DNA of 64,000 nt from an uncultured Clostridia bacterium (GCA_934464705.1 CAKSKB010000018.1:5148-69147), one strand, 5' to 3'; counted from the first letter of the stretch, positions 16,887 through 26,391 are shown. Made by a program: numbers and translations. The notes: generated by a model from the sequence alone, not told the origin.

Positions 16887-17954
16887 ATGCTTGATGAAAT
16901 TATAAAAAAGAGAGGTATTCCCGAAGTTTGGGACGGAAAAGGTTCGTGGAGCGAAAGACGGGAAGAAATTATACAGCTTCTTATGCGCGAGGAGTACGGA
17001 AATTTGCCGGAGGAGCCGACGGATTTGAAGTTTAGTGTTGTCGGGGAGCTTCCGGGGGGCGGAGCGGCTTTTTGCGCAGGGCGCGCAACACTTAAAAAGA
17101 TGCTTTGCAGCGGCAAGGTGTGCGGAAGGGAATTTTCGTTTCCGTTTTATACGGCTTTGCCGAAGGAAAAGGATAATGTTCCGTTTTTTGTGCATATAAA
17201 TTTCAGGCCGGATGTGCCCGACCGCTATCAGCCGACGGAGGAAATATTGGACAACGGTTTTGCGGTTTTGTCTTTTTGCTATGAGGATGTAACAACCGAT
17301 GACGGCGATATGACAAACGGTCTTGCCGACGTGCTTTTCGGGGGCGAAAACCGAAAACCCGATGACCCCGGCAAAATTATGATGTGGGCATGGGCTGCGT
17401 CGAGGGTGATGGATTACGCTATGAGCCTTGACTGCCTTGACAAACAAAGGGGTGCGGTTGCGGGCCATTCAAGGCTCGGCAAAACGGCGCTTGTTGCCGC
17501 TATGACGGACGAGAGGTTTTATGCTGCGTTTTCAAATGATTCCGGTTGCTCGGGCGCTGCAATTTCGAGAGATAAACAGGGCGAAAACCTTGAGTTTATA
17601 TGCCGTACATTTCCGTTCTGGTTCTGCGAAAATTATTATAAGTATGCAAATCATGAACACGATTTGCCGTTTGACCAGCATTTTCTTGTTGCTGCCATAG
17701 CGCCGAGAAGGGCGTATGTTGCGTCGGCCTCCGAGGATTTGTGGGCAGACCCCGAGTCGGAATATCTTTCATGCGTTTTGGCGGGAAAGGTTTACGAAAA
17801 GCTTGGGCTTAAGGGCTTTATCGCCGATGATGAATACCCGAAGCCGCCGAAGGCTTACGCAGACGGAAATATAGGGTATCACGTCCGTACCGGCGCTCAC
17901 TATTTATCCCGTGAGGACTGGAACAGCTATTTTGAGTTTCTGAGAAAAGCATAA
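16887..17954 (+). CDS. CE15-like glucuronoyl esterase/alpha-beta hydrolase
   Basis: About 355 residues, alpha/beta-hydrolase fold. The nucleophile serine is in AVAGHSRLGKTAL, the bacterial form of the glucuronoyl esterase G-x-S-R-x-G-K motif. The oxyanion/structural segment NDSGCSGAA follows. The region AIAPRRAYVASASEDLWADP carries a likely acidic residue, and the catalytic His is probably in GYHVRTGAHYLS. CE15 enzymes cut ester bonds between lignin and xylan glucuronate. No signal peptide is visible, so an intracellular oligosaccharide substrate is likely. GGAGG precedes ATG 16887. It overlaps hemW by one base (TAATG). Confidence 0.8.
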   Translation: MLDEIIKKRGIPEVWDGKGSWSERREEIIQLLMREEYGNLPEEPTDLKFSVVGELPGGGAAFCAGRATLKKMLCSGKVCGREFSFPFYTALPKEKDNVPFFVHINFRPDVPDRYQPTEEILDNGFAVLSFCYEDVTTDDGDMTNGLADVLFGGENRKPDDPGKIMMWAWAASRVMDYAMSLDCLDKQRGAVAGHSRLGKTALVAAMTDERFYAAFSNDSGCSGAAISRDKQGENLEFICRTFPFWFCENYYKYANHEHDLPFDQHFLVAAIAPRRAYVASASEDLWADPESEYLSCVLAGKVYEKLGLKGFIADDEYPKPPKAYADGNIGYHVRTGAHYLSREDWNSYFEFLRKA

Positions 17955-19033
17955 TGGCAGGGCTTTATATTCACATTCCGTTTTGCGTTAAAAAGTGCCT
18001 TTACTGCGACTTTTATTCGGTCGAAAACGGCGGAGATTATTTTGAGGACTATGTAAATGCGCTTGTCCGTGATATACGGTCGGCAGAACTTAAAAATATT
18101 GAAAGCGTGTTTTTTGGCGGCGGAACGCCCACGGCTCTTCCGGAAAAACTTCTGGAGCGGCTTTTGGCTGCGGTTGCGGAAAAAACTGCGCCGACCGAAT
18201 TTACGGTTGAGGCAAACCCCGGTACGGTTTCCGAAAGCAAGCTGCGCCTTTTTAAGGATATGGGCGTTACAAGGCTCAGTATAGGGCTTCAGGCTTGGCA
18301 GGACAGGCTGCTTAAAATCATCGGCAGAATCCACACGCAGAAGGATTTTGTGCATGCGATGGAGCTTGTCGGGAAATTCGGATTTGACATAAATGCCGAT
18401 GTGATGTTCAACCTTCCGTCGCAGACTGCTGATGAATGGGCGGAAACGCTCTTTCGGCTTTCGGAATTTGATATATCTCACATTTCGTGCTATTCTCTGA
18501 CCGTTGCCGAAAACACTCCGTTCGGCAGAAGATTGCCGTTTCCGCTGCCCGGTGAGGACGAGGAACGGAAAATGTATAAAACGGCGGTTTCGTATCTTTC
18601 TTCAATCGGGATAAACCGCTATGAAATATCGAATTTCGCAAAACCCGGGCATGAGTGCCGTCACAATCTCTGCTACTGGAAACTTAAGGACTATGCGGCA
18701 TTCGGGGCAGGTGCGCACGGGTTTGAGAACGGAAGAAGATATTTTTACGGTGACAGTATAAAGGATTACATTTCGGGAAAAGCGCCGGAAACCGAGGAAA
18801 TATTGTCCGAAAAGGATATGATTTCCGAATACTGTATGCTTGCGCTTCGGCTTTCGGAGGGAATAAACAAAACTGAATTTGAAAGGAAATTCGGCAAATC
18901 CGTTGATGTTTTATTTGAAAATGCAATTGAAAAGAATGTCCGGCTCGGGCTTTTGAAGTCGGACGAAAATTCCGTACGGCTTACAGACCTCGGCTTTGAC
19001 TTCGCAAATTCTGCGGCGGAGGATTTTATTTAG
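17954..19033 (+). CDS. hemW: Radical SAM haem chaperone HemW
   Basis: 359 residues. The radical SAM cluster Cys11/15/18 (CVKKCLYC) is followed by DFYS rather than the extra Cys of true coproporphyrinogen oxidase, which marks it as HemW, the haem-trafficking paralogue often misnamed HemN. Other family landmarks: VFFGGGTPTAL, VEANPGT, RLSIGLQ, NADVMFNLPSQT, and ISCYSLTVAENTPF. The C-terminal HemN-type domain (EISNFAKPGHECRHNLCYW) is present. In Firmicutes it often lies between lepA and hrcA; here it follows an esterase gene with a one-base overlap, an unusual neighbour. Confidence 0.93.
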   Translation: MAGLYIHIPFCVKKCLYCDFYSVENGGDYFEDYVNALVRDIRSAELKNIESVFFGGGTPTALPEKLLERLLAAVAEKTAPTEFTVEANPGTVSESKLRLFKDMGVTRLSIGLQAWQDRLLKIIGRIHTQKDFVHAMELVGKFGFDINADVMFNLPSQTADEWAETLFRLSEFDISHISCYSLTVAENTPFGRRLPFPLPGEDEERKMYKTAVSYLSSIGINRYEISNFAKPGHECRHNLCYWKLKDYAAFGAGAHGFENGRRYFYGDSIKDYISGKAPETEEILSEKDMISEYCMLALRLSEGINKTEFERKFGKSVDVLFENAIEKNVRLGLLKSDENSVRLTDLGFDFANSAAEDFI

Positions 19034-19050
19034 TATTTTAAGCGAAAATT

Positions 19051-19069
19051 CCCCATATAATCTATGGGG
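19051..19069 (+). promoter_or_regulatory. Hairpin covering the ribosome binding site of the spoIVFA-like gene
   Basis: Perfect 7-bp stem CCCCATA (19051-19057) with TATGGGG (19063-19069), 5-base loop. The right arm contains the GGGG of the GGGGTGA ribosome binding site for ATG 19077, so folding would hide it. Confidence 0.5.
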
Positions 19070-19076
19070 TGATTAT

Positions 19077-19604
19077 ATGAATGAAAGCAGCTTTACCTAT
19101 CGTTTTCTTGCGGCGGCTGTAATCGTGTTTTTGTGCTCGGCGGCTCATTATTTCGGTGTGTTTGCCGAAAAAATGCCATCGGCGGAGAAAATTCTGACTT
19201 ACAATACCGATGTTTCGTTCCTTAAAAACAAATTGAGCGGAAAGAGCTTTATCCGCCCGGCAAAAGGAGTTATAACGACAGAGTTTTCCGGTGAACATAC
19301 GGGCGTTGATATTGCATCTAACGAGGAAAATGAACCTGTTTTAGCCGCAAAAGGCGGAACGGTCACATTTTCGGGAGAGGCAGAGGGCTACGGCAACTGC
19401 ATAAAAATCGAGCATAAAGGCGGTTTCGTTACACTTTACGGACATATGGCTAAGCTTAATGCGGCGGTCGGCGATAAGGTGAAAAAGGGCGGCAAAATCG
19501 GGATTATGGGCAGCACGGGCGATTCTACCGGGCAGCATCTTCACTTTGAAGTGATTAAAAACGGTGTTTACATTAATCCGAAAAGTGTTGCCGAGGGCCT
19601 ATGA
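19077..19604 (+). CDS. M23-domain membrane protein, SpoIVFA-like
   Basis: 175 residues. A single N-terminal membrane segment (FLAAAVIVFLCSAAHYFGVFA, about 9-29) is followed by a LytM/M23 domain (about 65-172). The residues that bind zinc in active M23 peptidases are present: His and Asp in EHTGVDIA and the HxH in GQHLHFE. Known SpoIVFA holds SpoIVFB in the outer forespore membrane and controls pro-sigma-K cleavage. The immediate 4-base overlap with a SpoIVFB-type M50 protease supports that role. The frame opens at 18996; ATG 19077 with GGGGTGA is chosen. A SpoIIQ-type role is a weaker alternative. Confidence 0.8.
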   Translation: MNESSFTYRFLAAAVIVFLCSAAHYFGVFAEKMPSAEKILTYNTDVSFLKNKLSGKSFIRPAKGVITTEFSGEHTGVDIASNEENEPVLAAKGGTVTFSGEAEGYGNCIKIEHKGGFVTLYGHMAKLNAAVGDKVKKGGKIGIMGSTGDSTGQHLHFEVIKNGVYINPKSVAEGL

Positions 19605-20419
19605 AAAAACTTTTTTTGAGCGTTCACCCCGCATTTCTGCTTCTTATATTAATAGGTTATTTTACAAAAACTCTTTTCCCCATGCTGCTTGTGTATTTAA
19701 GCCTTGTTATTCATGAACTTGGGCATATTGCGGCGGCAGTCGGGTTCGGGGCAAGGGTTTCGTATATAAAAATTATGCCGTTCGGAATTGCCATGCAGCT
19801 TTCCGGCGAAAGTGCGCTAAAACCGAAAAAAAGATTTATTATAGCCTTTTCGGGGCCGCTTTTCAGTATGGTTACCGGGATTCTGTTCGGCAAAGGCTTT
19901 CTTGGCGGTGCAAATATCGCTCTCGGGATTTTTAATCTGCTCCCTGTAATGACGCTTGACGGCGGAAAGATGTTTTTTATTGCGGTGAGTGCATTTTCGG
20001 GCAGCATAAGTGGTTATAATATAACAAAAACCGTGTCGAAAATTTTTGCGGTTTTGCTGTTTTTGCTCGGTGCGGCGGTGCTTTATGTAACAAGATTTAA
20101 CATTTCGTTTGTGCTTGTGTCGGCGTTTCTTATTTACCGTCTTGCGTCCGACTGCGGCTACGGCCGCCTTTGTGCAGTGCAGAGCGTGCTGGATTATAAA
20201 CAGAAAAAATCCTTCGGCGGTGTGTTCAAAACAAAAACCGTTTCGCTTTCGATGTACGCTCCGCTGAGAAGAATTCTTAAATATATCCCCGAAAGGGGGA
20301 TTTGCGTGATACATATACTTGATGAAAATCAGCATCTTATTGCTTCGGTTTCGGAGAGGGACGCTGTTGATATAATGCTTAAATACGGTGCCGGGGTGAG
20401 TTATTCCGACATTAAATAA
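19601..20419 (+). CDS. spoIVFB: Site-2 protease, stage IV sporulation protein FB-like (M50B)
   Basis: 272 residues, polytopic. The zinc motif HELGH is at 38-42 inside a membrane segment, and the third ligand aspartate is in NLLPVMTLDGGKM near 114-126. SpoIVFB cleaves pro-sigma-K within the membrane during spore formation. The C-terminal ~75 residues (LRRILKYIPERGICVIHILDENQHLIASVSE) have the form of a single CBS-like domain, as in SpoIVFB, which senses ATP. ATG 19601 overlaps the SpoIVFA-like stop by 4 bases. Pro-sigma-K (sigK) is not in the window. Confidence 0.87.
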   Translation: MKKLFLSVHPAFLLLILIGYFTKTLFPMLLVYLSLVIHELGHIAAAVGFGARVSYIKIMPFGIAMQLSGESALKPKKRFIIAFSGPLFSMVTGILFGKGFLGGANIALGIFNLLPVMTLDGGKMFFIAVSAFSGSISGYNITKTVSKIFAVLLFLLGAAVLYVTRFNISFVLVSAFLIYRLASDCGYGRLCAVQSVLDYKQKKSFGGVFKTKTVSLSMYAPLRRILKYIPERGICVIHILDENQHLIASVSERDAVDIMLKYGAGVSYSDIK

Positions 20420-20431
20420 CAGGAGAAAACA

Positions 20432-22276
20432 ATGAATCTGGACAAATTACTCAAAAAAATACAGAAGCCGTCAAGGTACACCGGCGGCGAGTGGGGAAGC
20501 GTCAAAAAAGACCCGGAGAGCGTTGATGTGAGATTTGCATTTTGCTTTCCGGATACCTATGAGGTGGGTATGAGCCATCTTGGAATGAGGATTCTTTACC
20601 ACCTTTACAATTCGAGGGATGATGTTTACTGCGAGCGTGTTTTTGCACCGCTGGAGGATTTCGAGCAGCTCCTTAAGGAGAACGGTATTCCACTCTTTTC
20701 GCTTGAAACCAAAACCCCGCTGTGCGATTTTGATATGATTGGCTTTACGCTGCAATATGAACTTTGTTATACCAATATTCTCAATATGCTTGAGATGGGG
20801 GGCGTTGCGGTTAAAAGCTGTGACCGCAAAGACGGCGACCCGATTGTGTGCGCGGGCGGTCCGTGCGCTTACAATGCGGAGCCTATTGCGGACTTTGCCG
20901 ATATTTTCATAATGGGCGAGGGCGAGGAGGTTAACCTTGAAATTATAGACTGTTTCAAGAAAAACCGCAATAAGCCGAGAGAGGAAATTCTCTTTGCGCT
21001 GTCGCAGATCGAGGGGGTTTATGTGCCCTCCCTTTATGATGTCTTCTATAATGAGGACGGGACGGTGAAGTCCGTTGAGCCTAAGCGGAGCGGCGTTCCG
21101 AAAACGGTAAAAAAGAGGATAATAAAGGATTTGGACAAGGTTTTTTATCCCGATAATCTTGTGGTTCCGTTTACCGATATCGTGCATGACAGAATCATGC
21201 TTGAGGTTTTCAGGGGCTGCCCGAGAGGATGCAGATTCTGTCAGGCGGGTATGATTTACAGACCGGTCCGCGAAAAATCTCCCGAAAGATTATACGAGTG
21301 CGCAAAGTCGCTTATGGATAATACCGGGTATGAGGAACTGTCGCTGACATCGCTTTCGACGGGCGACTATTCGCATTTTCTCGACCTTACGGATACGCTT
21401 CTGAAAGCTGCGGAGGAAAACCGTACAAACATTGCGCTTCCGTCGCTGCGGCTTGATTCGTTCAATCTCGACCTTATAAACAGGGTGCAGAAGCAGAGAA
21501 AATCAAGCTTTACATTTGCGCCCGAAGCAGGAACGCAGAGAATGAGAGATGTTATAAACAAAAATATCACCGAGGAAGACCTTCTTTCGTCGGTCAGGCT
21601 TGCGTTCAATAACGGCTGGAGCAGTCTGAAGCTTTATTTTATGATAGGTCTGCCGCTTGAAACAGATGAGGATGTTGCCGGAATCGGCAGACTTGCGCAT
21701 AAGGTTCTGGATGAATACTTTGCAATCGAAAAGGACAAGCGCCCCAAAAACGGGCACATAACTTTAAGTACGGCGTCGTTTGTTCCGAAACCGTTTACGC
21801 CGTTTCAGTGGTATCCACAGGATACGGAGGAGGAACTTTCGAGAAAACAGCAGATTGTTAAAGAGAATGTTCACGCCAAGCAGATTAAATATAATTATCA
21901 CGATTCGAAAACAAGCCGTCTTGAGGGCGTTTTCGCAAGGGGTGACAGAAGGCTTTGCGATGTTATTTATACGGCATGGAAAATGGGCTGCAAAATGGAC
22001 GGCTGGAGCGAGTTTTTCAAGTATGATACCTGGCTTGAGGCGTTCTCCGAATGCGGTGTAGACCCCGATTTTTATTCCGCAAGAAAAAGGGATTTTGACG
22101 AGGTTCTGCCGTGGGATCACATTGATGTCGGCGTTACGAAGGAGTTCCTTATAAGAGAAGCGAAGCGTGCCGAGGAGGGCAAAACCACCAAAAACTGTAT
22201 GATTGCCTGCAACAAGTGCGGAGCGGAACGGTTCGACTGCGGAATCTGCAAAAAGGAGAAAAGCGTATGCCGGTAA
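20432..22276 (+). CDS. TIGR03960-family radical SAM protein
   Basis: 614 residues. A B12-binding-like N-terminal domain (FCFPDTYEVGMSHLGMRILYHLYN near 32-55) precedes a radical SAM core with the cluster motif CPRGCRFC in EVFRGCPRGCRFCQAGM. Core elements SLTSLSTGDY, LPSLRLDSF and FAPEAGTQRMR fit the TIGR03960 group. A Cys-rich tail (CNKCGAERFDCGICK) ends the protein. The function is unknown; it is nearly always followed by the DUF2344 partner, as here, often before rng/rplU. AGGAGA precedes ATG 20432. Confidence 0.9.
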   Translation: MNLDKLLKKIQKPSRYTGGEWGSVKKDPESVDVRFAFCFPDTYEVGMSHLGMRILYHLYNSRDDVYCERVFAPLEDFEQLLKENGIPLFSLETKTPLCDFDMIGFTLQYELCYTNILNMLEMGGVAVKSCDRKDGDPIVCAGGPCAYNAEPIADFADIFIMGEGEEVNLEIIDCFKKNRNKPREEILFALSQIEGVYVPSLYDVFYNEDGTVKSVEPKRSGVPKTVKKRIIKDLDKVFYPDNLVVPFTDIVHDRIMLEVFRGCPRGCRFCQAGMIYRPVREKSPERLYECAKSLMDNTGYEELSLTSLSTGDYSHFLDLTDTLLKAAEENRTNIALPSLRLDSFNLDLINRVQKQRKSSFTFAPEAGTQRMRDVINKNITEEDLLSSVRLAFNNGWSSLKLYFMIGLPLETDEDVAGIGRLAHKVLDEYFAIEKDKRPKNGHITLSTASFVPKPFTPFQWYPQDTEEELSRKQQIVKENVHAKQIKYNYHDSKTSRLEGVFARGDRRLCDVIYTAWKMGCKMDGWSEFFKYDTWLEAFSECGVDPDFYSARKRDFDEVLPWDHIDVGVTKEFLIREAKRAEEGKTTKNCMIACNKCGAERFDCGICKKEKSVCR

Positions 22277-22884
22277 CTATGAGGTTTAAATATAAAAAGA
22301 CCGATGAGCTTAAGTATATCGCTCATCTTGATACTCTCCGTGTTTTTACAAGGGCGATAAGGCGTGCGAAGCTTCCGGTTGCGTACTCGCAGGGTTTCAA
22401 TCCGCATCCGCTTATAGCGTTTATGATGCCGCTTTCGCTGGGGTTTACAAGCAATTGTGAGTATGTGGATATAGGATTTGAAAGTGTACCCGAAGGGCTT
22501 TCGGCAATGCTTGACAATGCCCTTCCGGACGGTTTTGTTATAACCGAATGTTATGAACCTCAGGACGGACCCGTGGATATTACCGCCTGCACCTACAGTG
22601 TTTTGTTTGAAAATCCGATTGATACGGCTGAGATTAAGCGCTTTTTTGAGGCGGACGAGCTGATTGTGGACAAAAAAAGCAAAAAAGGAATAAAACAGGT
22701 TGATATTATGCCGATGATTTTGGGGTATAATATATCGGAAAGGGAAATTATAATGACTCTTTCCGCCGGTACGGTTTCAAACCTTAATCCCGAACTTGTG
22801 CTGAAGCATATGCCGCTTAATGAGGAAAATACATACAGCGTATGCCGCGAAAAAATACTGTGCGGCGAAAGGGAATTCAGATAA
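22267..22884 (+). CDS. TIGR03936/DUF2344 radical-SAM-associated protein
   Basis: 205 residues. The N-terminal FKYKKTDELKYIAHLDTLRVF and SQGFNPHPLIAFMMPLSLG are the hallmark of DUF2344, the obligate neighbour (or C-terminal domain) of TIGR03960 radical SAM proteins. The start codon overlaps the radical SAM gene by 10 bases, with AAAAAGGAG inside it. In many Firmicutes rng, rplU and rpmA follow; here an unrelated M16 peptidase pair follows instead. Confidence 0.88.
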   Translation: MPVTMRFKYKKTDELKYIAHLDTLRVFTRAIRRAKLPVAYSQGFNPHPLIAFMMPLSLGFTSNCEYVDIGFESVPEGLSAMLDNALPDGFVITECYEPQDGPVDITACTYSVLFENPIDTAEIKRFFEADELIVDKKSKKGIKQVDIMPMILGYNISEREIIMTLSAGTVSNLNPELVLKHMPLNEENTYSVCREKILCGEREFR

Positions 22885-22890
22885 ATTTTG

Positions 22891-22911
22891 GCTTTTTGCT
22901 GAGCAAAAAGC
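22891..22911 (+). terminator. Hairpin after the DUF2344 gene
   Basis: Perfect 9-bp stem GCTTTTTGC/GCAAAAAGC with loop TGA, 6 bases past the stop. It is A/T-rich with no clean T tract after it, so termination may be weak. Confidence 0.4.
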
Positions 22912-22953
22912 TGCAATTATTATCTTTTATCTTGTACAGGAAGGAAGTTATAA

Positions 22954-24219
22954 ATGAACGGAATTACAAAATATCCCGTGTCGGAGGGTGTGAACTTATA
23001 CTATATTCCGGCAAAAAGATTCAAAACGGTCAATATCGATGTGATGTTTTATAAGCCGCTTTCGGAAAAAAGTGCGTCAATGGCGGCGCTTATTGCGCCG
23101 GTTCTCAAAAGCGGCTGCGAAAAGTATGATAATGCGGCAAAACTTAATTGCCGCCTTGAGGAACTTTACGGTGCAAGTCTTTCCGCCGGTGCGGCAAAGG
23201 CGGGCGAAGCGTCTGTTACCGGATTTTCGATGCAGTATGTTAACGAAAAGTATCTTGGGGAGGACGGGATTGACGAAGCGGCTTTTTCGCTTCTCTGCGA
23301 TGTGATTTTCCGCCCCGTTACCGAAAACGGCGTTTTCAAAAAGGAATACTTTGAACTTGAAAGAAAAAATCTCATAGAGTCCATCGAGGCTGTGATTAAC
23401 GATAAAAGGTCATACGCCGCATGGCGATGCAAAGAAGAAATGTGCAAGGACGAGCCTTACGGAGTTTTCTCTCAGGGTAAAATCGATGTTATAAAAAATA
23501 TTACCCCCGAGGCCGCATACGATTATTATAAAAACGAAATTCTCTGCGGAAAATGCGATATTTATGTCTGCGGGGATTTGGATATTGATAAAACATTTGC
23601 GGCAGTGAAGGAACAGTTTTCGGGTGCCCATGCAAAGGATTATCCCGAAACAAGCGTCGTGGAAACGGCAGGCGATGTAAAACGCATAACCGAAAGAATG
23701 GATGTGGAACAGGGTAAGCTTTCGCTCGGTTTCCGCTGCGGCAAGACCTTGGGCAGGGAGGGTTTCGCTCTCTATATGTTCGATAAGATTTTCGGCGCCA
23801 CACCCGTTTCAAAACTCTTTAACAATGTGCGCGAAAAGCTGAGCCTGGCTTATTATGTTTCATCGCAGACTGACAGGCTCAAAGGAATAATGACGATAAA
23901 TTCCGGAATCGAAATTCCGACATTTGACAAAGCGTATGATGAGATTTTCGTGCAGCTTGACGCTATGAAAAACGGCGATTTTTCGGAGGAGGAATTCAGC
24001 GCCGCACTGGCGGCGTCGGTAAACGAAATTCAGCACCTGTCGGATTCTCCGTCGGCGCTTATCCGATGGTATTCATCGCAGATTTTTGCCGGAACGAATT
24101 TCGATCCCGATGAATTTCTTGAAAATCTGAGGGCGGTCACAAAAGATGAAATCGTTGCCGCCGCGAACAGAATCACGCTTGATACGGTGTATTTTTTAAG
24201 AAATAAGGAGGCGGAATAA
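22954..24219 (+). CDS. M16 family peptidase-like protein, inactive partner (YmfF-like)
   Basis: 421 residues with the M16 two-domain plan: an N-terminal half-clam (NIDVMFYKPLSEKSASMAALIAPVL) and a C-terminal half (GKLSLGFRCGKT...KLFNNVREKLSLAYYVSSQ). The zinc motif HxxEH expected near residues 45-60 is missing, so it should be the non-catalytic half of a heterodimer with the next gene, as seen for YmfF/YmfH in Bacillus. AAGGAAG precedes ATG 22954. The next start codon directly follows its stop. Confidence 0.87.
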   Translation: MNGITKYPVSEGVNLYYIPAKRFKTVNIDVMFYKPLSEKSASMAALIAPVLKSGCEKYDNAAKLNCRLEELYGASLSAGAAKAGEASVTGFSMQYVNEKYLGEDGIDEAAFSLLCDVIFRPVTENGVFKKEYFELERKNLIESIEAVINDKRSYAAWRCKEEMCKDEPYGVFSQGKIDVIKNITPEAAYDYYKNEILCGKCDIYVCGDLDIDKTFAAVKEQFSGAHAKDYPETSVVETAGDVKRITERMDVEQGKLSLGFRCGKTLGREGFALYMFDKIFGATPVSKLFNNVREKLSLAYYVSSQTDRLKGIMTINSGIEIPTFDKAYDEIFVQLDAMKNGDFSEEEFSAALAASVNEIQHLSDSPSALIRWYSSQIFAGTNFDPDEFLENLRAVTKDEIVAAANRITLDTVYFLRNKEAE

Positions 24220-25500
24220 ATGAATAAAATTTACAGTCCCGAGCTTGACGAAACAATATATTACGAAAAACACAGAAGCGGACTTGATATTTATGCTCTG
24301 CCGAAAAAGGGATATTCCCAGAGCTATGCGATTTTTGCAACGAAGTACGGCTCAACCGATGTGAAATTCCGTGATTATGTTACAGGAGAGATTGTTGATA
24401 TTCCCGACGGCGTTGCGCATTTTCTGGAGCATAAAATGTTTGAGCAGCCCGGCGGAGGAAATGCCTTTGACGAATTTTCGCTGACCGGTGCATCGGCAAA
24501 CGCTTTTACATCATTCACGATGACCGCATATCTTTTTGCGTGCACAACCGATTTTTACAAAAATCTCAATACTCTTATAAGTTTTGTCCAGCAGCCGTAT
24601 TTTACGGACGGGAACATCGAAAAGGAGCAGGGTATAATCGGTCAGGAAATCAGAATGTATCAGGATAACCCTGCGTGGAGGTCATATTTCAACACTATCG
24701 AGGCGATGTACCGGAAGAATCCCGTGCGCCGTGATATTGCCGGCTCAATTGAAAGTATCGGTACGATTACAAAGGAACTTCTTTATAAATGCTACCGCAA
24801 TTTTTATCATCCTTCAAATATGGTTTTGGTGTGCGTTGGCGATGTCGATTTTGATGAGGTTTTTAAAACTGCGGACAAGGCAATAAGCAAAGAGTTCAAG
24901 GCGCTTCCCAAAATCGAGAGATTCACAGAGGAAGAACCCGAGGATATTTTTAAGAAAAAAGCGGTTCAGAAGCTGTCGGTTGCCATGCCGATGTTCTATC
25001 TCGGTTTCAAAGAGAACGGAGCAAAATGCGAGGATTTGCTTAAAAACGAGATTATGAACGAAATTCTCTGCGAATGTATATTCGGCGCAAGCTCGCCTTT
25101 TTACAGAAGGCTTTACGAAAGCGGTCTTGTAAGCGGTGCGCTTTCATCGGAAACTGCCAATGAACTCAGTTATTCGCATATTCTGGTCGGCGGCGAATCG
25201 GGTGACCCGGAGGCGGCGGCTGAGGAAATCCGGAAAGAACTTAAAAGGGTAACCGCCGAAGGGGTGGACAGAGAACGCTTTGAACGCATAAAAAAAGTGT
25301 TCTACGGAGATTTTGTAAGGATGTTCAACAGTACCGAGAGCATTGCGCACAGCATTGTGGAATATACATTTAAAGGTTTCGGGCTGTTTGATTACATTAA
25401 AGCGTACAATGAAATCACCTATGAACAGGCAATGGACAGACTGAAAAAGATATTCAGGGAAGAACTTTCCGTGCTTTCCGTTATAAGGAGTGATGACTGA
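24220..25500 (+). CDS. M16 family zinc peptidase (YmfH-like)
   Basis: 426 residues. The inverted zinc motif HFLEH is present in GVAHFLEHKMFEQPGGGNAFDEF near residues 67-89, with a later Glu in FTDGNIEKEQGIIGQEIRMY as third ligand. The C-terminal domain contains ASSPFYRRLYESGLVS. Probably the catalytic subunit of a pair with the preceding gene; it degrades peptides, and the exact substrate is unknown. The lgt start overlaps its stop by one base, so peptidase pair and lgt are co-translated. Confidence 0.9.
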   Translation: MNKIYSPELDETIYYEKHRSGLDIYALPKKGYSQSYAIFATKYGSTDVKFRDYVTGEIVDIPDGVAHFLEHKMFEQPGGGNAFDEFSLTGASANAFTSFTMTAYLFACTTDFYKNLNTLISFVQQPYFTDGNIEKEQGIIGQEIRMYQDNPAWRSYFNTIEAMYRKNPVRRDIAGSIESIGTITKELLYKCYRNFYHPSNMVLVCVGDVDFDEVFKTADKAISKEFKALPKIERFTEEEPEDIFKKKAVQKLSVAMPMFYLGFKENGAKCEDLLKNEIMNEILCECIFGASSPFYRRLYESGLVSGALSSETANELSYSHILVGGESGDPEAAAEEIRKELKRVTAEGVDRERFERIKKVFYGDFVRMFNSTESIAHSIVEYTFKGFGLFDYIKAYNEITYEQAMDRLKKIFREELSVLSVIRSDD

Positions 25501-26333
25501 TGCTTCTCGATAAAATTGCATTTCCCGGGCTTGGGCTTAAGTTCGATATTGATCCCGTTGCCTTCCGGCTTTTCGGCGGAAAGGAAATTTACTGGTATGG
25601 TATTATTATCGTTACCGGGCTTATAATCGCCGTTGCGCTTGCGATTTTCAACGGTAAAAAGGTCGGCATTTCATCAGATAAAATAAGCGATTATATGCTC
25701 ATAACCGTTCCGCTCGCGATTATCGGGGCAAGGCTCTACTACGTTATTTTTACATGGGACAGCTATAAGGACAACCCCCTCGAAATTATCAAAATCTGGA
25801 ACGGCGGTCTGGCAATATACGGTGCTGTGATTGTGTCTGTTATCACGATGTGCCTTTATTGCCGAAAAAACGATATTAAAACCTACGATTTTCTCGATGT
25901 GGGTGCGGTGAGCCTTATACTCGGTCAGGCAATCGGCAGATGGGGGAATTTTATGAATGCCGAGGCGCACGGCGGCGAAACAAAAAATTTGTTCCGCATG
26001 GGTATTACCGAGTACGGTGAGTATATTGAGGTTCATCCGACATTCCTTTACGAATCGGTCTGGAATATAATCGGTTTTGTGATTCTTCTTCTGCTTTTCA
26101 GAAAATGGCGGAAATTCAGCGGCGAAGTGTTCTGGGGATATGTATTCTGGTACGGTTTGGGCAGGTTTTTCATTGAGGGTCTGAGAACCGACAGCCTTAT
26201 GCTCGGTCCGGTGCGTGTATCGCAGATTCTTTCGGCGGTTATGGTTCTGGCGGCGGCATTTATGTTTTTTAAGCGTCTGAGAGCAAAAAAATCCGCGGAA
26301 AACGACAAAAATACCGACAATTCCGAAAAATAA
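25500..26333 (+). CDS. lgt: Prolipoprotein diacylglyceryl transferase
   Basis: 277 residues, about seven membrane segments. Lgt moves diacylglycerol from phosphatidylglycerol to the lipobox Cys of prolipoproteins. The Lgt signature is in GRWGNFMNAEAHGGET (about 141-156), with IYWYGIII and the conserved ARLYYVIF also present. The Lys/Asn-rich tail after residue 260 is cytoplasmic. The lipoprotein at 15038-15808 would be one substrate. The gene closes a peptidase-peptidase-lgt group. Confidence 0.95.
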   Translation: MLLDKIAFPGLGLKFDIDPVAFRLFGGKEIYWYGIIIVTGLIIAVALAIFNGKKVGISSDKISDYMLITVPLAIIGARLYYVIFTWDSYKDNPLEIIKIWNGGLAIYGAVIVSVITMCLYCRKNDIKTYDFLDVGAVSLILGQAIGRWGNFMNAEAHGGETKNLFRMGITEYGEYIEVHPTFLYESVWNIIGFVILLLLFRKWRKFSGEVFWGYVFWYGLGRFFIEGLRTDSLMLGPVRVSQILSAVMVLAAAFMFFKRLRAKKSAENDKNTDNSEK

Positions 26334-26391
26334 TACAAAATATTCATTTTTTGTTCATATAATCTTCACATTGGGCAGTTATAATAAAGCC

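Noticed and set aside
17954..19033. Oxygen-independent coproporphyrinogen III oxidase (HemN)
   Set aside because: The motif CxxxCxxC lacks the extra Cys of true HemN; the sequence fits HemW.
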